Source: Verrucomicrobiaceae bacterium (lineage in GTDB: Bacteria > Verrucomicrobiota > Verrucomicrobiia > Verrucomicrobiales > DEV007). Taken from it: 64,000 nt of DNA. Below, piece after piece: positions 44,963-53,950 of this stretch. The DNA is taken from contig SHBV01000002.1 in the NCBI GenBank assembly GCA_004211885.1, positions 50,735-114,734 on the forward strand, read 5' to 3'. Below the pieces are notes generated by a model. It did not search any database. It was not told the origin of the DNA and saw only the letters and a list, made by a program, of their open reading frames with translations. Position 1 is the first letter of the stretch. Each line of letters begins with the position of its first letter. The translations under genes and the position numbers were made by a program.

Positions 44963-45667
44963 TCACGATCCGATCCCGTCCGGAGGAGGAGCTTGGCCCG
45001 CGCCACGAGAGTCAGCAGGCTTCTTACCGGTTTTACTTTTTCCGGCCCGACCGGGCCTGGTTCCGCTTCCGCAGCCCTGTCATTGGTTAGGCAGAGGCAA
45101 GCCCTGAAGTTCATCCAAATCGATCCGCGCAAGTTTTATTGAGGCTTCAAGATTTTCGACTAATTTATCGGCTGATTGTTGGTTCCCCTCGCTCTTTGCA
45201 AATTCGGCAGCTGCATAATAATTTTGACGTGATGATTCAATGACCGGTTCCCATGCGTCACGAGAATGGCCTTCGAGCCTCATTAGCCAAGTAATGTAAT
45301 ACTGGGCATTTGCTAGGGTCGATTTTGTATCAGCGATCAGTTGAGGTTCCGTGTTTTCATTTAGCGCTGACAGCATTGAAAGAAGGTCCTTATAAGCTTC
45401 CGGGAGTTGTGAGCATTGCATCTGTGCTTTGGCTTTTTCCAAGCGTAACCTGTTGTTTGTAGAAATATTTTCCTTTGGCAATAAACTGATTGCTTCATCA
45501 AACTCGATTACGGCTTCAGCAAATTCTTGATTAATTAAGTGTTTCTCTGCTAAGCCAATGTGTGTGGCTGCCTGGTCAATTTTAATGCTTTGCTGACCAG
45601 GACCAAAATGATAAGCCGCTGCACCAAGTGGAACGAGTAGCCAAATAAAGATGAGGAACTTACGCAT
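44963..45667 (-). CDS. Candidate selenoprotein: TPR protein with C-terminal U-x-x-C tail (BatC-like position)
   Basis: Read through a TGA at codon 196, the frame gives 234 residues; stopping at that TGA gives 195. Residues 5-20 form a membrane anchor, residues 25-190 a TPR-like helical domain (HLINQEFAEAVIEFDEAISLLPKE; AEFAKSEGNQQSADKLVENLEASI). After U196 come Q-G-C199-G-S-G and a 30-residue Gly/Pro/Lys/Arg-rich tail ending at the TGA at 44,963-44,965. The result is a UxxC motif, the arrangement of a redox-active selenocysteine. GC content jumps in the tail. The gene is the seventh of the MoxR/Bat-like operon, where Bat proteins (first named for Bacteroides aerotolerance) are found. The alternative is a normal stop with an untranslated GC-rich tract. 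Confidence 0.72.
45042..45060 (-). promoter_or_regulatory. Candidate bacterial SECIS hairpin downstream of the TPR-gene TGA
   Basis: The mRNA folds as CC-A-GGCCC (45060-45053) against GGGCC-GG (45048-45042), seven pairs with one bulged A, closing the loop GGUC (45052-45049). The loop begins after 27 nt following the TGA, close to the 28 nt in the peroxiredoxin. The loop GGUC with a bulge below it resembles the SelB-binding hairpin of E. coli fdhF. No T run follows on either strand, so it does not look like an intrinsic terminator. Confidence 0.68.
45080..45082 (-). other. In-frame TGA, candidate selenocysteine codon 196 of the TPR protein
   Basis: The TGA follows P-L-P-N-Q and is followed by Q-G-C-G-S-G, so Sec and Cys are two residues apart. 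38 further sense codons follow in the same frame, ending at another TGA. Confidence 0.68.
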
Positions 45668-45717
45668 GATTGAAGGGACGTTTTATTATTTTAGTCTCTG
45701 GACCGACATGTTCAAGT

Positions 45718-47949
45718 CTAAACCTTTTTGTTATGGAATAGCTTTAGAAGTGCAGGAAGTATAATGAGATCAGCAATGAGTGCTGTACTGAGTGTTGCGC
45801 AAGCAACTGCAGTGAAAGCACGATACATAGGAAGTGAACTGAAAAGAACACTTCCCAGTCCGCAGAGCATGACAACCGTGGTAGCTATAAGGACCTGCCC
45901 TACACGCAAAAAACTACATTCCAGGGCCTGATCGATATTGAGGCCATTTTTCCGTTCGGCTTGATACCGGCTCAGGAAGTGGATTGCATCATCAGCAGCG
46001 ATGCCGAGGCAGATTGTGAAAGCACAAACGATTTCAAGAGATAGCGGTAATTCAAAGGCAGCCAAAACGGCAGCACATGCCAGCAGTGGAAATAGATTTG
46101 GAATCATGGCTATTAAACCAATCCGCAACGAACGGTAGGCGATTGTTATCATGATAAGGATGATAATGGCTGCTGCAGCGAGGCTTCGAGCCAAGTCATT
46201 AAGCATGCGATGGACGTATCGCCCCCAACCAACTGCTCCTCCGGCCAATCCAAACTCATAATCAGGATGATTCGCCTTCAGCTTCTTAAGTTTATTTTCT
46301 AATCTCTCATAGACAGGCGTGTATTGAGCGACTCCGAGATCCTGTATCCGAGTAATAACGACTGCCTTTTTAAGTTCGGGTCGGTAAAGAGGCTTAATTA
46401 AATCTGGTGGCGCTCGTTTCAAGAGGGGCATACGTGAAGAAAGATCTTTCCCAAGACCAGGCAGTGAGGAAAGTACTCCTCGTATCGATAAAGGTTGACT
46501 CAAAAGTTCTTCCTCCTTAATCATCGCTTCAATGCTGGCAATGATAGGTACAGGGTCACTGTCATCGGATTTCCATTCGGCAACTATGCGGATGGCCTGT
46601 ATTCCTCCTAGGCTTTTATCGGCTTCTATGAGAGCTTCACCACTTTCGCTTTTGTCTGGAAGCTGGTTGAGCAGATACATGTCTGGCTTAAGAGTCGAAG
46701 TCAGCCATCCAAAGAGAATTGTGAGAATAACAGAAACAGTGACTACCCACTTAGAGCGTTTAATCACAGACCCTATAAATTTCAGGAAAAATGCTTTTCC
46801 TGGGACAGAGTCTAATTGCGAAGATTTTTTGTCAATTTGAATTTTGTGTTTGAATGGCAACAGGCCAAGGAGTGGCAGTAAGAGAACCACGGCCATGAAT
46901 GTGATCAGTGTGCCGACGGCACAGTCTCTTCCAAAGTCACTAATCATGTTTGCTTCTGCAACGGTGAGGGAAGCAAATCCCGCGGCAGTCGTTAAGGCTG
47001 ACAACATGCATGGGAGTCCCAATTTACGCATTGAAGCAGCCATAGATTCTTTAGCAGAAGACCCTTCGTTGAGTTCTCGACGAAACTGAAAAACAATGTG
47101 AGCGGCGTTAGTGAACCCAATCATTGTTAATATGATGGGCATGATGACCATAGAGAGGCTATTGAGGCGTTCATGAGTGAAACCAAGCATGCCAATGGTC
47201 CAGAAGACACCGACCGCAGGCGGAAAAGTGACTATTAAAGTCATCACTAAGCCGCGAAAGAAAATAAGAGCAAGTATTGCGGAAAGAACATAGCCTATGA
47301 TTTGAAAGCGTAATTTTTCAGTTTTCATGGCCTCACGACGGGCTATATCTATCGGAACCCTTCCGGTCAGTTTAGCTTCCAGATTTGAACCCTGTAGAGC
47401 CTTAGTGGCTTCAATCCTAATGAGATTAAGAACGTCGCCAATTTTTTGATTTTTTGTCCGCTTCAAACTCAAAGGGACCAAGGAAGTGCGAGCGTCTGCA
47501 GACAATAAATTCCCCGCGACTATGGGATGATTTAGAGCTCTTTTCCGGCACGCCTTACGTTTTGAGTCAGAGTCATTTATATCTGGAAACAATGGAAGCT
47601 TAAGTAGTCCAATTCCGTATGAGGGTATTTGATCAAAACTGAATGCCCGAGAGACGGCTGGAATTTTTCTTACCGCTTTTAATAGATTCTTATAAGAATT
47701 GGCAGTGCCCTTGTCAAATAAATCTCCATTGTCATTTTTATGCGTAATGAGAATGAGAACGTCCGATCCGTCAGGCCCGAATTCGCGGCTCACTTTTTTG
47801 GTAAATTCGTAATCAGTTTTTGCGCGGGCACTTTTAAGGTTTCGATCTCCACGCTCAGATAAGTTTCCGTAAAAAGAAAGACCGCTGATAATTGCAAATA
47901 AAGCAATCGCTAACCATGGACGATGGACAGGGATTTCTGAAAATTTCAT
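45718..47949 (-). CDS. RND/MMPL-type permease (HpnN-like)
   Basis: 743 residues with about 12 transmembrane helices in two repeats, each preceded by a large extracytoplasmic loop. First repeat: helix near 15-35, loop about 40-220, helices from 225 (FFRGLVMTLIVTFPPAVGVFWTIGML). The second repeat begins near 400 and ends with LAACAAVLAAFELPLSLEIVCAFTICLGIAADDAIHFLSRYQAER, the RND helix-4 Asp motif (A-D-D-A-I-H-F) for proton coupling. Such proteins export lipids or hydrophobic compounds; the substrate here is unknown. Its ATG overlaps the stop of the upstream VWA gene. Confidence 0.88.
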   Translation of the reverse strand: MKFSEIPVHRPWLAIALFAIISGLSFYGNLSERGDRNLKSARAKTDYEFTKKVSREFGPDGSDVLILITHKNDNGDLFDKGTANSYKNLLKAVRKIPAVSRAFSFDQIPSYGIGLLKLPLFPDINDSDSKRKACRKRALNHPIVAGNLLSADARTSLVPLSLKRTKNQKIGDVLNLIRIEATKALQGSNLEAKLTGRVPIDIARREAMKTEKLRFQIIGYVLSAILALIFFRGLVMTLIVTFPPAVGVFWTIGMLGFTHERLNSLSMVIMPIILTMIGFTNAAHIVFQFRRELNEGSSAKESMAASMRKLGLPCMLSALTTAAGFASLTVAEANMISDFGRDCAVGTLITFMAVVLLLPLLGLLPFKHKIQIDKKSSQLDSVPGKAFFLKFIGSVIKRSKWVVTVSVILTILFGWLTSTLKPDMYLLNQLPDKSESGEALIEADKSLGGIQAIRIVAEWKSDDSDPVPIIASIEAMIKEEELLSQPLSIRGVLSSLPGLGKDLSSRMPLLKRAPPDLIKPLYRPELKKAVVITRIQDLGVAQYTPVYERLENKLKKLKANHPDYEFGLAGGAVGWGRYVHRMLNDLARSLAAAAIIILIMITIAYRSLRIGLIAMIPNLFPLLACAAVLAAFELPLSLEIVCAFTICLGIAADDAIHFLSRYQAERKNGLNIDQALECSFLRVGQVLIATTVVMLCGLGSVLFSSLPMYRAFTAVACATLSTALIADLIILPALLKLFHNKKV

Positions 47950-48929
47950 TTTTTAATGTCCGAATTTGAGCGGATCCCGACACGCCATTGGGTACCAAAA
48001 GAATTTAATATTAAAGGGAGTGCAGCTAGACTCAGAGCAGATAGGCCTATCGCTATCAAAGCGTATTCTCGTCTTGTCATTTTTTCGAGGGCGCTTTTTT
48101 CCTCAACTGATACAAGAGATGAAATTGTTTCGCTTGGGATATGCTTCACATTTCCATCATGGTAAGTGCCATTCAGTCGTAATGCTATCTGCCTAAGAGT
48201 TGAAGCATCTTGTTTCGAGTTTTGGCCGTCCAAGAAGGTCCCCTTTATGGGATTACCAACCCCAATAACTAATATTCCATTGACTGATCTTGGCATCTTC
48301 GGAATTCCCACAGAAGGAACAGTGTCACCATCCGAAAGAAGAACAATTGTTGTGCTGTCTTGTCGCCATTCACTAGAAATTTCGGCTGCAAGATTGAGCC
48401 CATCAAAGAGGTGAGTTTTACCGGATTCAAATGCAGTATACATGTCCATACCATCAAGAAAATTCCGCACTACTTCTGCGTCCTTAGTATCCACAACTAC
48501 CGGTTTTGCTCCATTATATACTGCGATCAGAGAAAGCCTCATTTGTTCGACCCTGACCCTTTTAAAAAATGATTCCATTAATTCAAAAGCACGTTCACGT
48601 CTTCTCTTCACTCCTCCCTCACCGGCATCTTTTATTTTCATACTCGGAGACACGTCGAGAACAATTACAATGTGACGTATTTCATCAGGATCAACGGCCT
48701 TGGCTTTGTGAACCTTCGGCTGGATAGTTAAAAGAGTTGTAAGTCCCCAGATTCCTAAGGATACCGCTACACATCTTGTTGCCGGTGCAATTCGCGCCCA
48801 CGATGAAGGAAGGGCAGAAGGACCAAAGGATAAGGTCGCAATGGTTTTGATGCGGCGTGAATGGATCATCTCAGCTCCAATTGTAAGTACAAGAGCAGCC
48901 AGTGCTGAAATTTCCGGATTCACTACCAT
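47946..48929 (-). CDS. VWA-domain membrane protein (BatB-like)
   Basis: 327 residues. Helices at about 3-20 and 55-72, a von Willebrand A domain with MIDAS IVLDVSPSMKIKDAG (D-x-S-P-S) and LLSDGDTV, and a C-terminal helix near 295-315. BatA and BatB pairs bind metal through these VWA domains and assemble at the inner membrane. It overlaps the BatA-like gene upstream by 7 nt and the permease downstream by 4 nt. Confidence 0.85.
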   Translation of the reverse strand: MVVNPEISALAALVLTIGAEMIHSRRIKTIATLSFGPSALPSSWARIAPATRCVAVSLGIWGLTTLLTIQPKVHKAKAVDPDEIRHIVIVLDVSPSMKIKDAGEGGVKRRRERAFELMESFFKRVRVEQMRLSLIAVYNGAKPVVVDTKDAEVVRNFLDGMDMYTAFESGKTHLFDGLNLAAEISSEWRQDSTTIVLLSDGDTVPSVGIPKMPRSVNGILVIGVGNPIKGTFLDGQNSKQDASTLRQIALRLNGTYHDGNVKHIPSETISSLVSVEEKSALEKMTRREYALIAIGLSALSLAALPLILNSFGTQWRVGIRSNSDIKK

Positions 48930-49843
48930 GGTGTATAACGTAGGCCAAAGAGACTCAGCAAAAACATTAAGGCTATAGAGGTTCCTGCCACTACATAGGG
49001 TTTAAAATTATCCATCGATTCAGCTCCTATTCTTTCGATTTTAGTTTTCTGCATTTTGTCAATTCGAGTGAATATTTCTTTTAGGGCCAATGGGTCACCG
49101 GCTGAAAAGACTTCACCACCGGTCCGATTCGTTATGGTTAATAACTGTGCGGGAGGTGATCCGGGAGCAATGTGAATGGCATATGTAGAAATATTATTAG
49201 CTATAAGTTTATTGGCTATCTCAATGTCTTTGCCGCCTCCAAGGTCAGCACTGTAACCGTCTGATAAAAGAATAATGAGGCGATCACCTTCTTCGCGTTC
49301 TACTAACAATTTTGAGCATTCTTCAAGGGCCAGACCAATCTTAGTTCCGCCCCTGAACCAGATAGGCAGACGTGTTGGGCCTAAAAAATCGGTTGCATAT
49401 CCGAAAGCCGACGGGTCAGAAGTTAGACGGATCCAGTGCAAAAAATGATCTCCAAAAACAGTTAATCCAAAAGCATCCTCTTCACGATAGTTAATAAATT
49501 CATTGATTGCCTCCATGGCTGCCTCGTAACGGTTCCCATCCCCAAAAGGTGCGGTCATGCTGCCGGATACATCAAGAGCAAATTGAATATTAGTTAACCT
49601 TTTCTTAGTTTTTGGATCAGAGAGTTGTTGTGGCCCTGCCAGTAGAAGTACCGCAATTGCCAACAACAATGCTGGGAATGAGGCAGTCACTTTAAGCATG
49701 TATTCCCATAGTCGGTTTCGAGTCATTAGCGATTCATCTACGGGGACTACGATCTGATGTCCATTGCCATTTTTGCGCCAGATCCAGAACAGTAATGCGG
49801 CCGGCATTGCAAGCAATATGAGTACTGAAGAGTGGACAAACAT
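48923..49843 (-). CDS. VWA-domain membrane protein (BatA-like)
   Basis: 306 residues. Helices near 5-20 and 52-70, VWA domain with MIDAS FALDVSGSMTAPFG (D-x-S-x-S), GTKIGLALEECSK and IILLSDGYSADLGGG, and a final helix (VVAGTSIALMFLLSLFGL). The partner of the following VWA gene, with which it overlaps by 7 nt. Part of the MoxR-DUF58-BatA-BatB type operon. Confidence 0.87.
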   Translation of the reverse strand: MFVHSSVLILLAMPAALLFWIWRKNGNGHQIVVPVDESLMTRNRLWEYMLKVTASFPALLLAIAVLLLAGPQQLSDPKTKKRLTNIQFALDVSGSMTAPFGDGNRYEAAMEAINEFINYREEDAFGLTVFGDHFLHWIRLTSDPSAFGYATDFLGPTRLPIWFRGGTKIGLALEECSKLLVEREEGDRLIILLSDGYSADLGGGKDIEIANKLIANNISTYAIHIAPGSPPAQLLTITNRTGGEVFSAGDPLALKEIFTRIDKMQKTKIERIGAESMDNFKPYVVAGTSIALMFLLSLFGLRYTPW

Positions 49844-49865
49844 TTAATAAATATTTTTCTATAGG

Positions 49866-50657
49866 TCAGTCAATCTTTGGTTCGCAGTAAGGCTTTAGTA
49901 GAGCGTCTAAATCAGAGGGCTCTTCTGGATTTGGACAATGAAACCAAGACTCAAGTTTTTCGAAAAGAGGTGCTGCTTCTGGGTGTGCCTTGATTTTAGA
50001 TAGTGCTGTACTAGGCGATTCATTCGTGAGATCCATTCGCTGACTCCAAAAAATAATAAGTGTTCTTTCTAGTTTTGCTTGACCGCTCTTTCCAAGCTTT
50101 CCTTTTCTGGCCGCTTCCACCAGAGGTCGTAAACTTTCTGCTGGGCTGAGCAATTCAGGAATAGAAGGCCCTATCAATTTCAATTTTTTACGAGCGCCCA
50201 ATATCAGTAATAAGAGTACTATTAACCAGAAAGCAGCTCCGAGGATCAATAGATGTTTGTACTTTATGAAACGGGGCAATTTTCCATCGTCTGGTGGATT
50301 AGGCCGAATCCGTTCTGGCGCTAAGGATGATTTGAACGTTACCAGCATCTTAAGCTGATCAGTCATTGGTTTGTTATCCTTACGTTGTAAATAATCGATT
50401 AGATTGAAGGATCCCGCTTCTAGTCCATAATATTCAAAATCGTATCGGAAAGAGTTACCATGTGGATAAACTGATGTGATACGTAAGACAATAGCTGATT
50501 CTTTGCTGAGAGGTTTGGCTTCCACTTCTGGACCGGGAATGACGTGATCTCTTAATTGTATCTTGATGCCAAGGGGCGCCGCTTCCCGCTTCAGTTCATC
50601 GGCAATTAGGCAGGGAAGGGTAAAAGATAAAATGCCAATAAATAGTGATCTTTTCAT
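49866..50657 (-). CDS. Exported single-span membrane protein in the Bat-like operon
   Basis: 263 residues: signal peptide (to about 19), an extracytoplasmic beta-rich region (about 30-125), a transmembrane helix (HLLILGAAFWLIVLLLLILG, about 135-153) and a cytoplasmic helical tail. The arrangement fits the BatD- or DUF4381-like slot between DUF58 and BatA genes. The family cannot be named with certainty from the sequence. It ends 22 nt before BatA and starts 2 nt after DUF58. Confidence 0.6.
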   Translation of the reverse strand: MKRSLFIGILSFTLPCLIADELKREAAPLGIKIQLRDHVIPGPEVEAKPLSKESAIVLRITSVYPHGNSFRYDFEYYGLEAGSFNLIDYLQRKDNKPMTDQLKMLVTFKSSLAPERIRPNPPDDGKLPRFIKYKHLLILGAAFWLIVLLLLILGARKKLKLIGPSIPELLSPAESLRPLVEAARKGKLGKSGQAKLERTLIIFWSQRMDLTNESPSTALSKIKAHPEAAPLFEKLESWFHCPNPEEPSDLDALLKPYCEPKID

Positions 50658-50659
50658 GG

Positions 50660-51523
50660 CTAGCGTGCTCCTCGACTAAGTATAGCGCGAGCTTTAAAAA
50701 AATAACGTAACTTATTAGCTATTGGCTCATTGGTGAAAAGTTGTAAGTAATCAATGCCAGACTTCTTTAGTTCTTCAGCAATGAATTTAGTATCAGTGAG
50801 TTTGACTTTGTTTTTTGTAATTCCTGTAATTCCCGTTTCGGCTTCTCTTGTTTTTACGAATCCAGCACCTTGTATTCCTGATTCTATGGGATCAATCAGT
50901 TGCAGAGCAACACAATCATGTTTTTGTGCTGCGAGTTTGAGTGCCGGCATGGCTGTAGAATCGTGCAAATCAGATATGACGATAATCATAGATCGGCTCG
51001 TTAATATTGGCATGAGCTCGGCTAGTCGAGCACCAACGCGAGTTGGTTCATCGACACGATAGGATCGTAGTTTAAGCAGCCATTGCATTATGCGGTCAGT
51101 TGATAGACTTGGCTTTACAAATAAATCACGTCCTCCAGCTCCGATCACTCCGACTGGACTTATTCGATCCAGTGCGGCGAATGCGATTCCTCCAGCGATT
51201 CTTATAGCTGATGCGTATTTACTAATACTTGTGGAAGAAACTGTCATCGAAGCGGATGTATCGAGGAGCAAGTAAATGGGCATTTGCTTTGGAGCTTCGT
51301 ATTCCTTGATGTGAAATTTTCCTGTGCGGGCAGTGACTTTCCAATCTATTAATTTGATAGGGTCACCAATCTGATATGCTCTTGATTGTACATATTCTAT
51401 ACCAGACCCGAGAAACGTAGACCGGTCGCTACCGTATCCTATGTCATCCGCCAATTTCTTTATTGCGATGATGAATTGTCGCGAATCAATTGGATCGCAG
51501 GAATCGAGTAATTTTTCAGTCAT
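50660..51523 (-). CDS. DUF58 domain protein
   Basis: 287 residues from the ATG at 51523 (a TTG at 51547 would add 8). DUF58 landmarks are GSGIEYVQSRAYQIGDPIKLIDWKVTARTGKFHIKEYEAPK (in parts: REY-x-x-G-D-x-x-x-x-I-D-W) and a VWA-like part with LLLDTSASMTVSS and MIIVISDLHDST. It follows MoxR in nearly all operons of this class and is thought to act with it in assembling VWA proteins. Separated from MoxR by 50 nt. Confidence 0.9.
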   Translation of the reverse strand: MTEKLLDSCDPIDSRQFIIAIKKLADDIGYGSDRSTFLGSGIEYVQSRAYQIGDPIKLIDWKVTARTGKFHIKEYEAPKQMPIYLLLDTSASMTVSSTSISKYASAIRIAGGIAFAALDRISPVGVIGAGGRDLFVKPSLSTDRIMQWLLKLRSYRVDEPTRVGARLAELMPILTSRSMIIVISDLHDSTAMPALKLAAQKHDCVALQLIDPIESGIQGAGFVKTREAETGITGITKNKVKLTDTKFIAEELKKSGIDYLQLFTNEPIANKLRYFFKARAILSRGAR

Positions 51524-51573
51524 CTGCAGAATAGGATTCGACAACAAAAGGAATGAGATAATTATAAATGATA

Positions 51574-52551
51574 TTATCCCATAGTTTTTAGAATGTCTTC
51601 TAAGACATCTATAGTACTCATGCCTTCGGCTAAAGCTTCGTAATTAAGACGCATACGGTGAAGCAGGACATCCTCAGCCAAGGCAAACAAATCTTCAGGT
51701 ATTGCGTAGTCTCTTCCATGAATGAGTGCTCGTGCCCGCGCACCTTTTATGAGTGCTATGCCAGCTCTGGGGCTTGCTCCGAGTTCAATGTGCGAATGAT
51801 CTCGGGTCCGACTAATGAGCTCGACAACATGTTTAATGAAGACTCCGCTAACGTGAATCTTGTGTACGGCATCAATTACGGAAATTAAGTCATTGGGTTC
51901 TCCGACAGGATCGTCGGAAACAATATCAAATTCAGTGTTAGCTACGGCTCCTCCTCCTTCTTTTTGAATGCCAAGATTTAAGTTCCTAGTTAAAATTTCT
52001 TCTTCTTCGACTGGAGTTGGATATTTGAGCCGATGACATAACATGAACCGATCGAGTTGAGCTTCGGGCAATTCAAATGTACCGCTTTGCTCGATAGGAT
52101 TTTGTGTAGCAATAACAAGGAAGGGAACAGGAAGACGATACGTATTGTCTCCTATAGTAACTTTACGCTCTTGCATTGCTTCTAGTAGAGCCCCTTGGAC
52201 TTTTGGAGCTGCGCGATTTATTTCATCTGCAAGTAAAAGATTAGTAAATACGGGACCTTTATGTGTGGTAAATTGTCCACTGGCCTGATCAAGGATTTCT
52301 GAACCAAGGATATCCGATGGCAACAGATCGATAGTAAATTGAATTCTTGAAAATTCTAAGTGAATGGCTTTGCCAAGGGCATTTACTAAGAGAGTCTTTG
52401 CAAGTCCTGGCATCCCTTGGAGCAGAATATGACCGCTTGTGAATAGAGCAATGAGCAAGCGCTCTACGACTTCATCTTGCCCAACAACGACATTTGATAC
52501 CTGTTCACGGATTGCTTGGATGTAAGATGCGTGATTGTTATAACTAACCAT
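51574..52551 (-). CDS. MoxR-family AAA ATPase
   Basis: 325 residues. AAA signature: Walker A GMPGLAKTLLVNALGKA, LLPSDILGSEI, Walker B LLADEINRAAPKVQGALLEAMQE, sensor 1 FLVIATQNPIEQSGTFELPEAQLDRFML, and sensor 2/arginine region near HIELGASPRAGIALIKGARA. MoxR ATPases act as chaperone-like remodellers of VWA-containing complexes. It opens the minus-strand operon that runs to 41,176. Confidence 0.95.
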   Translation of the reverse strand: MVSYNNHASYIQAIREQVSNVVVGQDEVVERLLIALFTSGHILLQGMPGLAKTLLVNALGKAIHLEFSRIQFTIDLLPSDILGSEILDQASGQFTTHKGPVFTNLLLADEINRAAPKVQGALLEAMQERKVTIGDNTYRLPVPFLVIATQNPIEQSGTFELPEAQLDRFMLCHRLKYPTPVEEEEILTRNLNLGIQKEGGGAVANTEFDIVSDDPVGEPNDLISVIDAVHKIHVSGVFIKHVVELISRTRDHSHIELGASPRAGIALIKGARARALIHGRDYAIPEDLFALAEDVLLHRMRLNYEALAEGMSTIDVLEDILKTMG

Positions 52552-52648
52552 TTTACTAGGACAGGACCTTAGAAAGTTTGCTTATCCTAGTACAGGGTTA
52601 CCCATTTTCAGATAAGAAAATGAGAAAAAGATAACTTTATGCAGAGCA

Positions 52649-53776
52649 TTAAGAACGCTCATCAATGGGAAGTATCGGAGGTTGAGAATCTGCTCCAATA
52701 TAATCCGTCAGCGGTCGATACAGACGATTGTCATCTAGCTGTTCTAATACTTGAGCCGTCCATCCACTTGCCCTACTAATAGCAAATATAGGAGTAAATA
52801 GATCCGTTGGTATTCCAAGGCTATAATAAACTGTCGCAGAATAAAAATCGACATTAGCATTCAGTCCTTTGCGCTCTTTCATTATATCGGCTATGCGCTC
52901 TGACATATTTATCCATTTTGGATCACCAAGCTCTTCGGTTAACTTAATTGCCATTTTACGCAGATGTGGCGCTCGTGGATCAAGTACCTTGTAGACCCTG
53001 TGTCCGATGCCCATTATTTTTTCTTTGCGCTCAAGTTTGTTTTCAACGTATGAATCCACGGCATCTTCAGACCCTATTTCTTCGAGCATTTGTATGACTC
53101 CTTCATTCGCTCCACCGTGCAGAGGTCCTTTTAGAGTTCCGATTGCTGAAGTGATAGAAGAATAAATATCACTGAGAGTTGCAATGGTGACTCGAGAACT
53201 GAATGTTGATGCATTCATTCCATGATCAGCATGTAAGATATAAGCAACGTCGAGTGTTTTTGCTGCATCCTCAGAAGGATCTTCTCCATTAATAAGATAT
53301 AAAAAGTGAGCCGCTTCACTAAGATCGTCTCTTGGCACAATAATTTCCAACCCTTGCCGACAGCGATGAAACGCGGCGACTATTAGCGGTATTTTGGCAA
53401 CGATTGCTAACGCTCTTTCTTCATTCAGTTTTCGGTTCTGATGTTCTCCCCTTTGATCATAAAGTCCAAGCATTGATACGCCCGTACGTATGATATCCAT
53501 TGGACCTGCATCTTTAGGTGAGGATTTGAGAAAATCTACGATTCCTTGAGGAAGATTTCTGTTGGCTCTCAAAGTTGAAGTTAGTGCATCTAATTCTTCG
53601 CGGTTCGGTAATTGACCGCGATGAAGCAAGTAAAGGACTTCTTCAAAGGAGGTATTTTCGACAAGATCGTCAATGGTATAGCCAAGATAGGATAATTTAC
53701 CTTCTTGGCCCTGAACGTTACTGAGCTTGGATTCGTTGGCTATGATTCCTTCTAGTCCTTTTGCTGCTAGTGCCAT
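52649..53776 (-). CDS. gltA: Citrate synthase
   Basis: 375 residues, of the short cytosolic type. Catalytic blocks: HADHGMNASTFSSRV, LKGPLHGGANEGVIQML, IMGIGHRVYKVLDPRAPHLRKMA and YSLGIPTDLFTPIFAISRASGWTAQVLEQ. It condenses oxaloacetate and acetyl-CoA to citrate. A role in 2-methylcitrate formation is possible for short enzymes of this kind. Gene symbol is by family; the local order is citrate synthase followed upstream by sucD, queD and sucC. Confidence 0.93.
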   Translation of the reverse strand: MALAAKGLEGIIANESKLSNVQGQEGKLSYLGYTIDDLVENTSFEEVLYLLHRGQLPNREELDALTSTLRANRNLPQGIVDFLKSSPKDAGPMDIIRTGVSMLGLYDQRGEHQNRKLNEERALAIVAKIPLIVAAFHRCRQGLEIIVPRDDLSEAAHFLYLINGEDPSEDAAKTLDVAYILHADHGMNASTFSSRVTIATLSDIYSSITSAIGTLKGPLHGGANEGVIQMLEEIGSEDAVDSYVENKLERKEKIMGIGHRVYKVLDPRAPHLRKMAIKLTEELGDPKWINMSERIADIMKERKGLNANVDFYSATVYYSLGIPTDLFTPIFAISRASGWTAQVLEQLDDNRLYRPLTDYIGADSQPPILPIDERS

Positions 53777-53950
53777 GATTATTGTTATTGAGGGGGATGC
53801 TTAATTAACTTTTTTAAGTATTTATATAAGACGGGGCGAGAAGAGTATCGAAGAGGCGTGCACTTGCAAAGGGCTTTTATATCTGTCTTATATGCAGTTT
53901 GAAGTTTTAGCCTTTTTATCAGCAAATCATTAAACTTTCTTAATTTTTTT

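Noticed and set aside
45042..45060. GC-rich hairpin as an intrinsic terminator
   Set aside because: No T run follows on either strand; in the mRNA direction it is followed by GGAAAAAG. Its spacing from the TGA fits SECIS better.
44902..45132. Minus-strand frame of 76 codons overlapping the end of the TPR gene
   Set aside because: It lies in another frame of the GC-rich tail; its sequence has no recognisable domain, and the +0 frame through the TGA is a better explanation.
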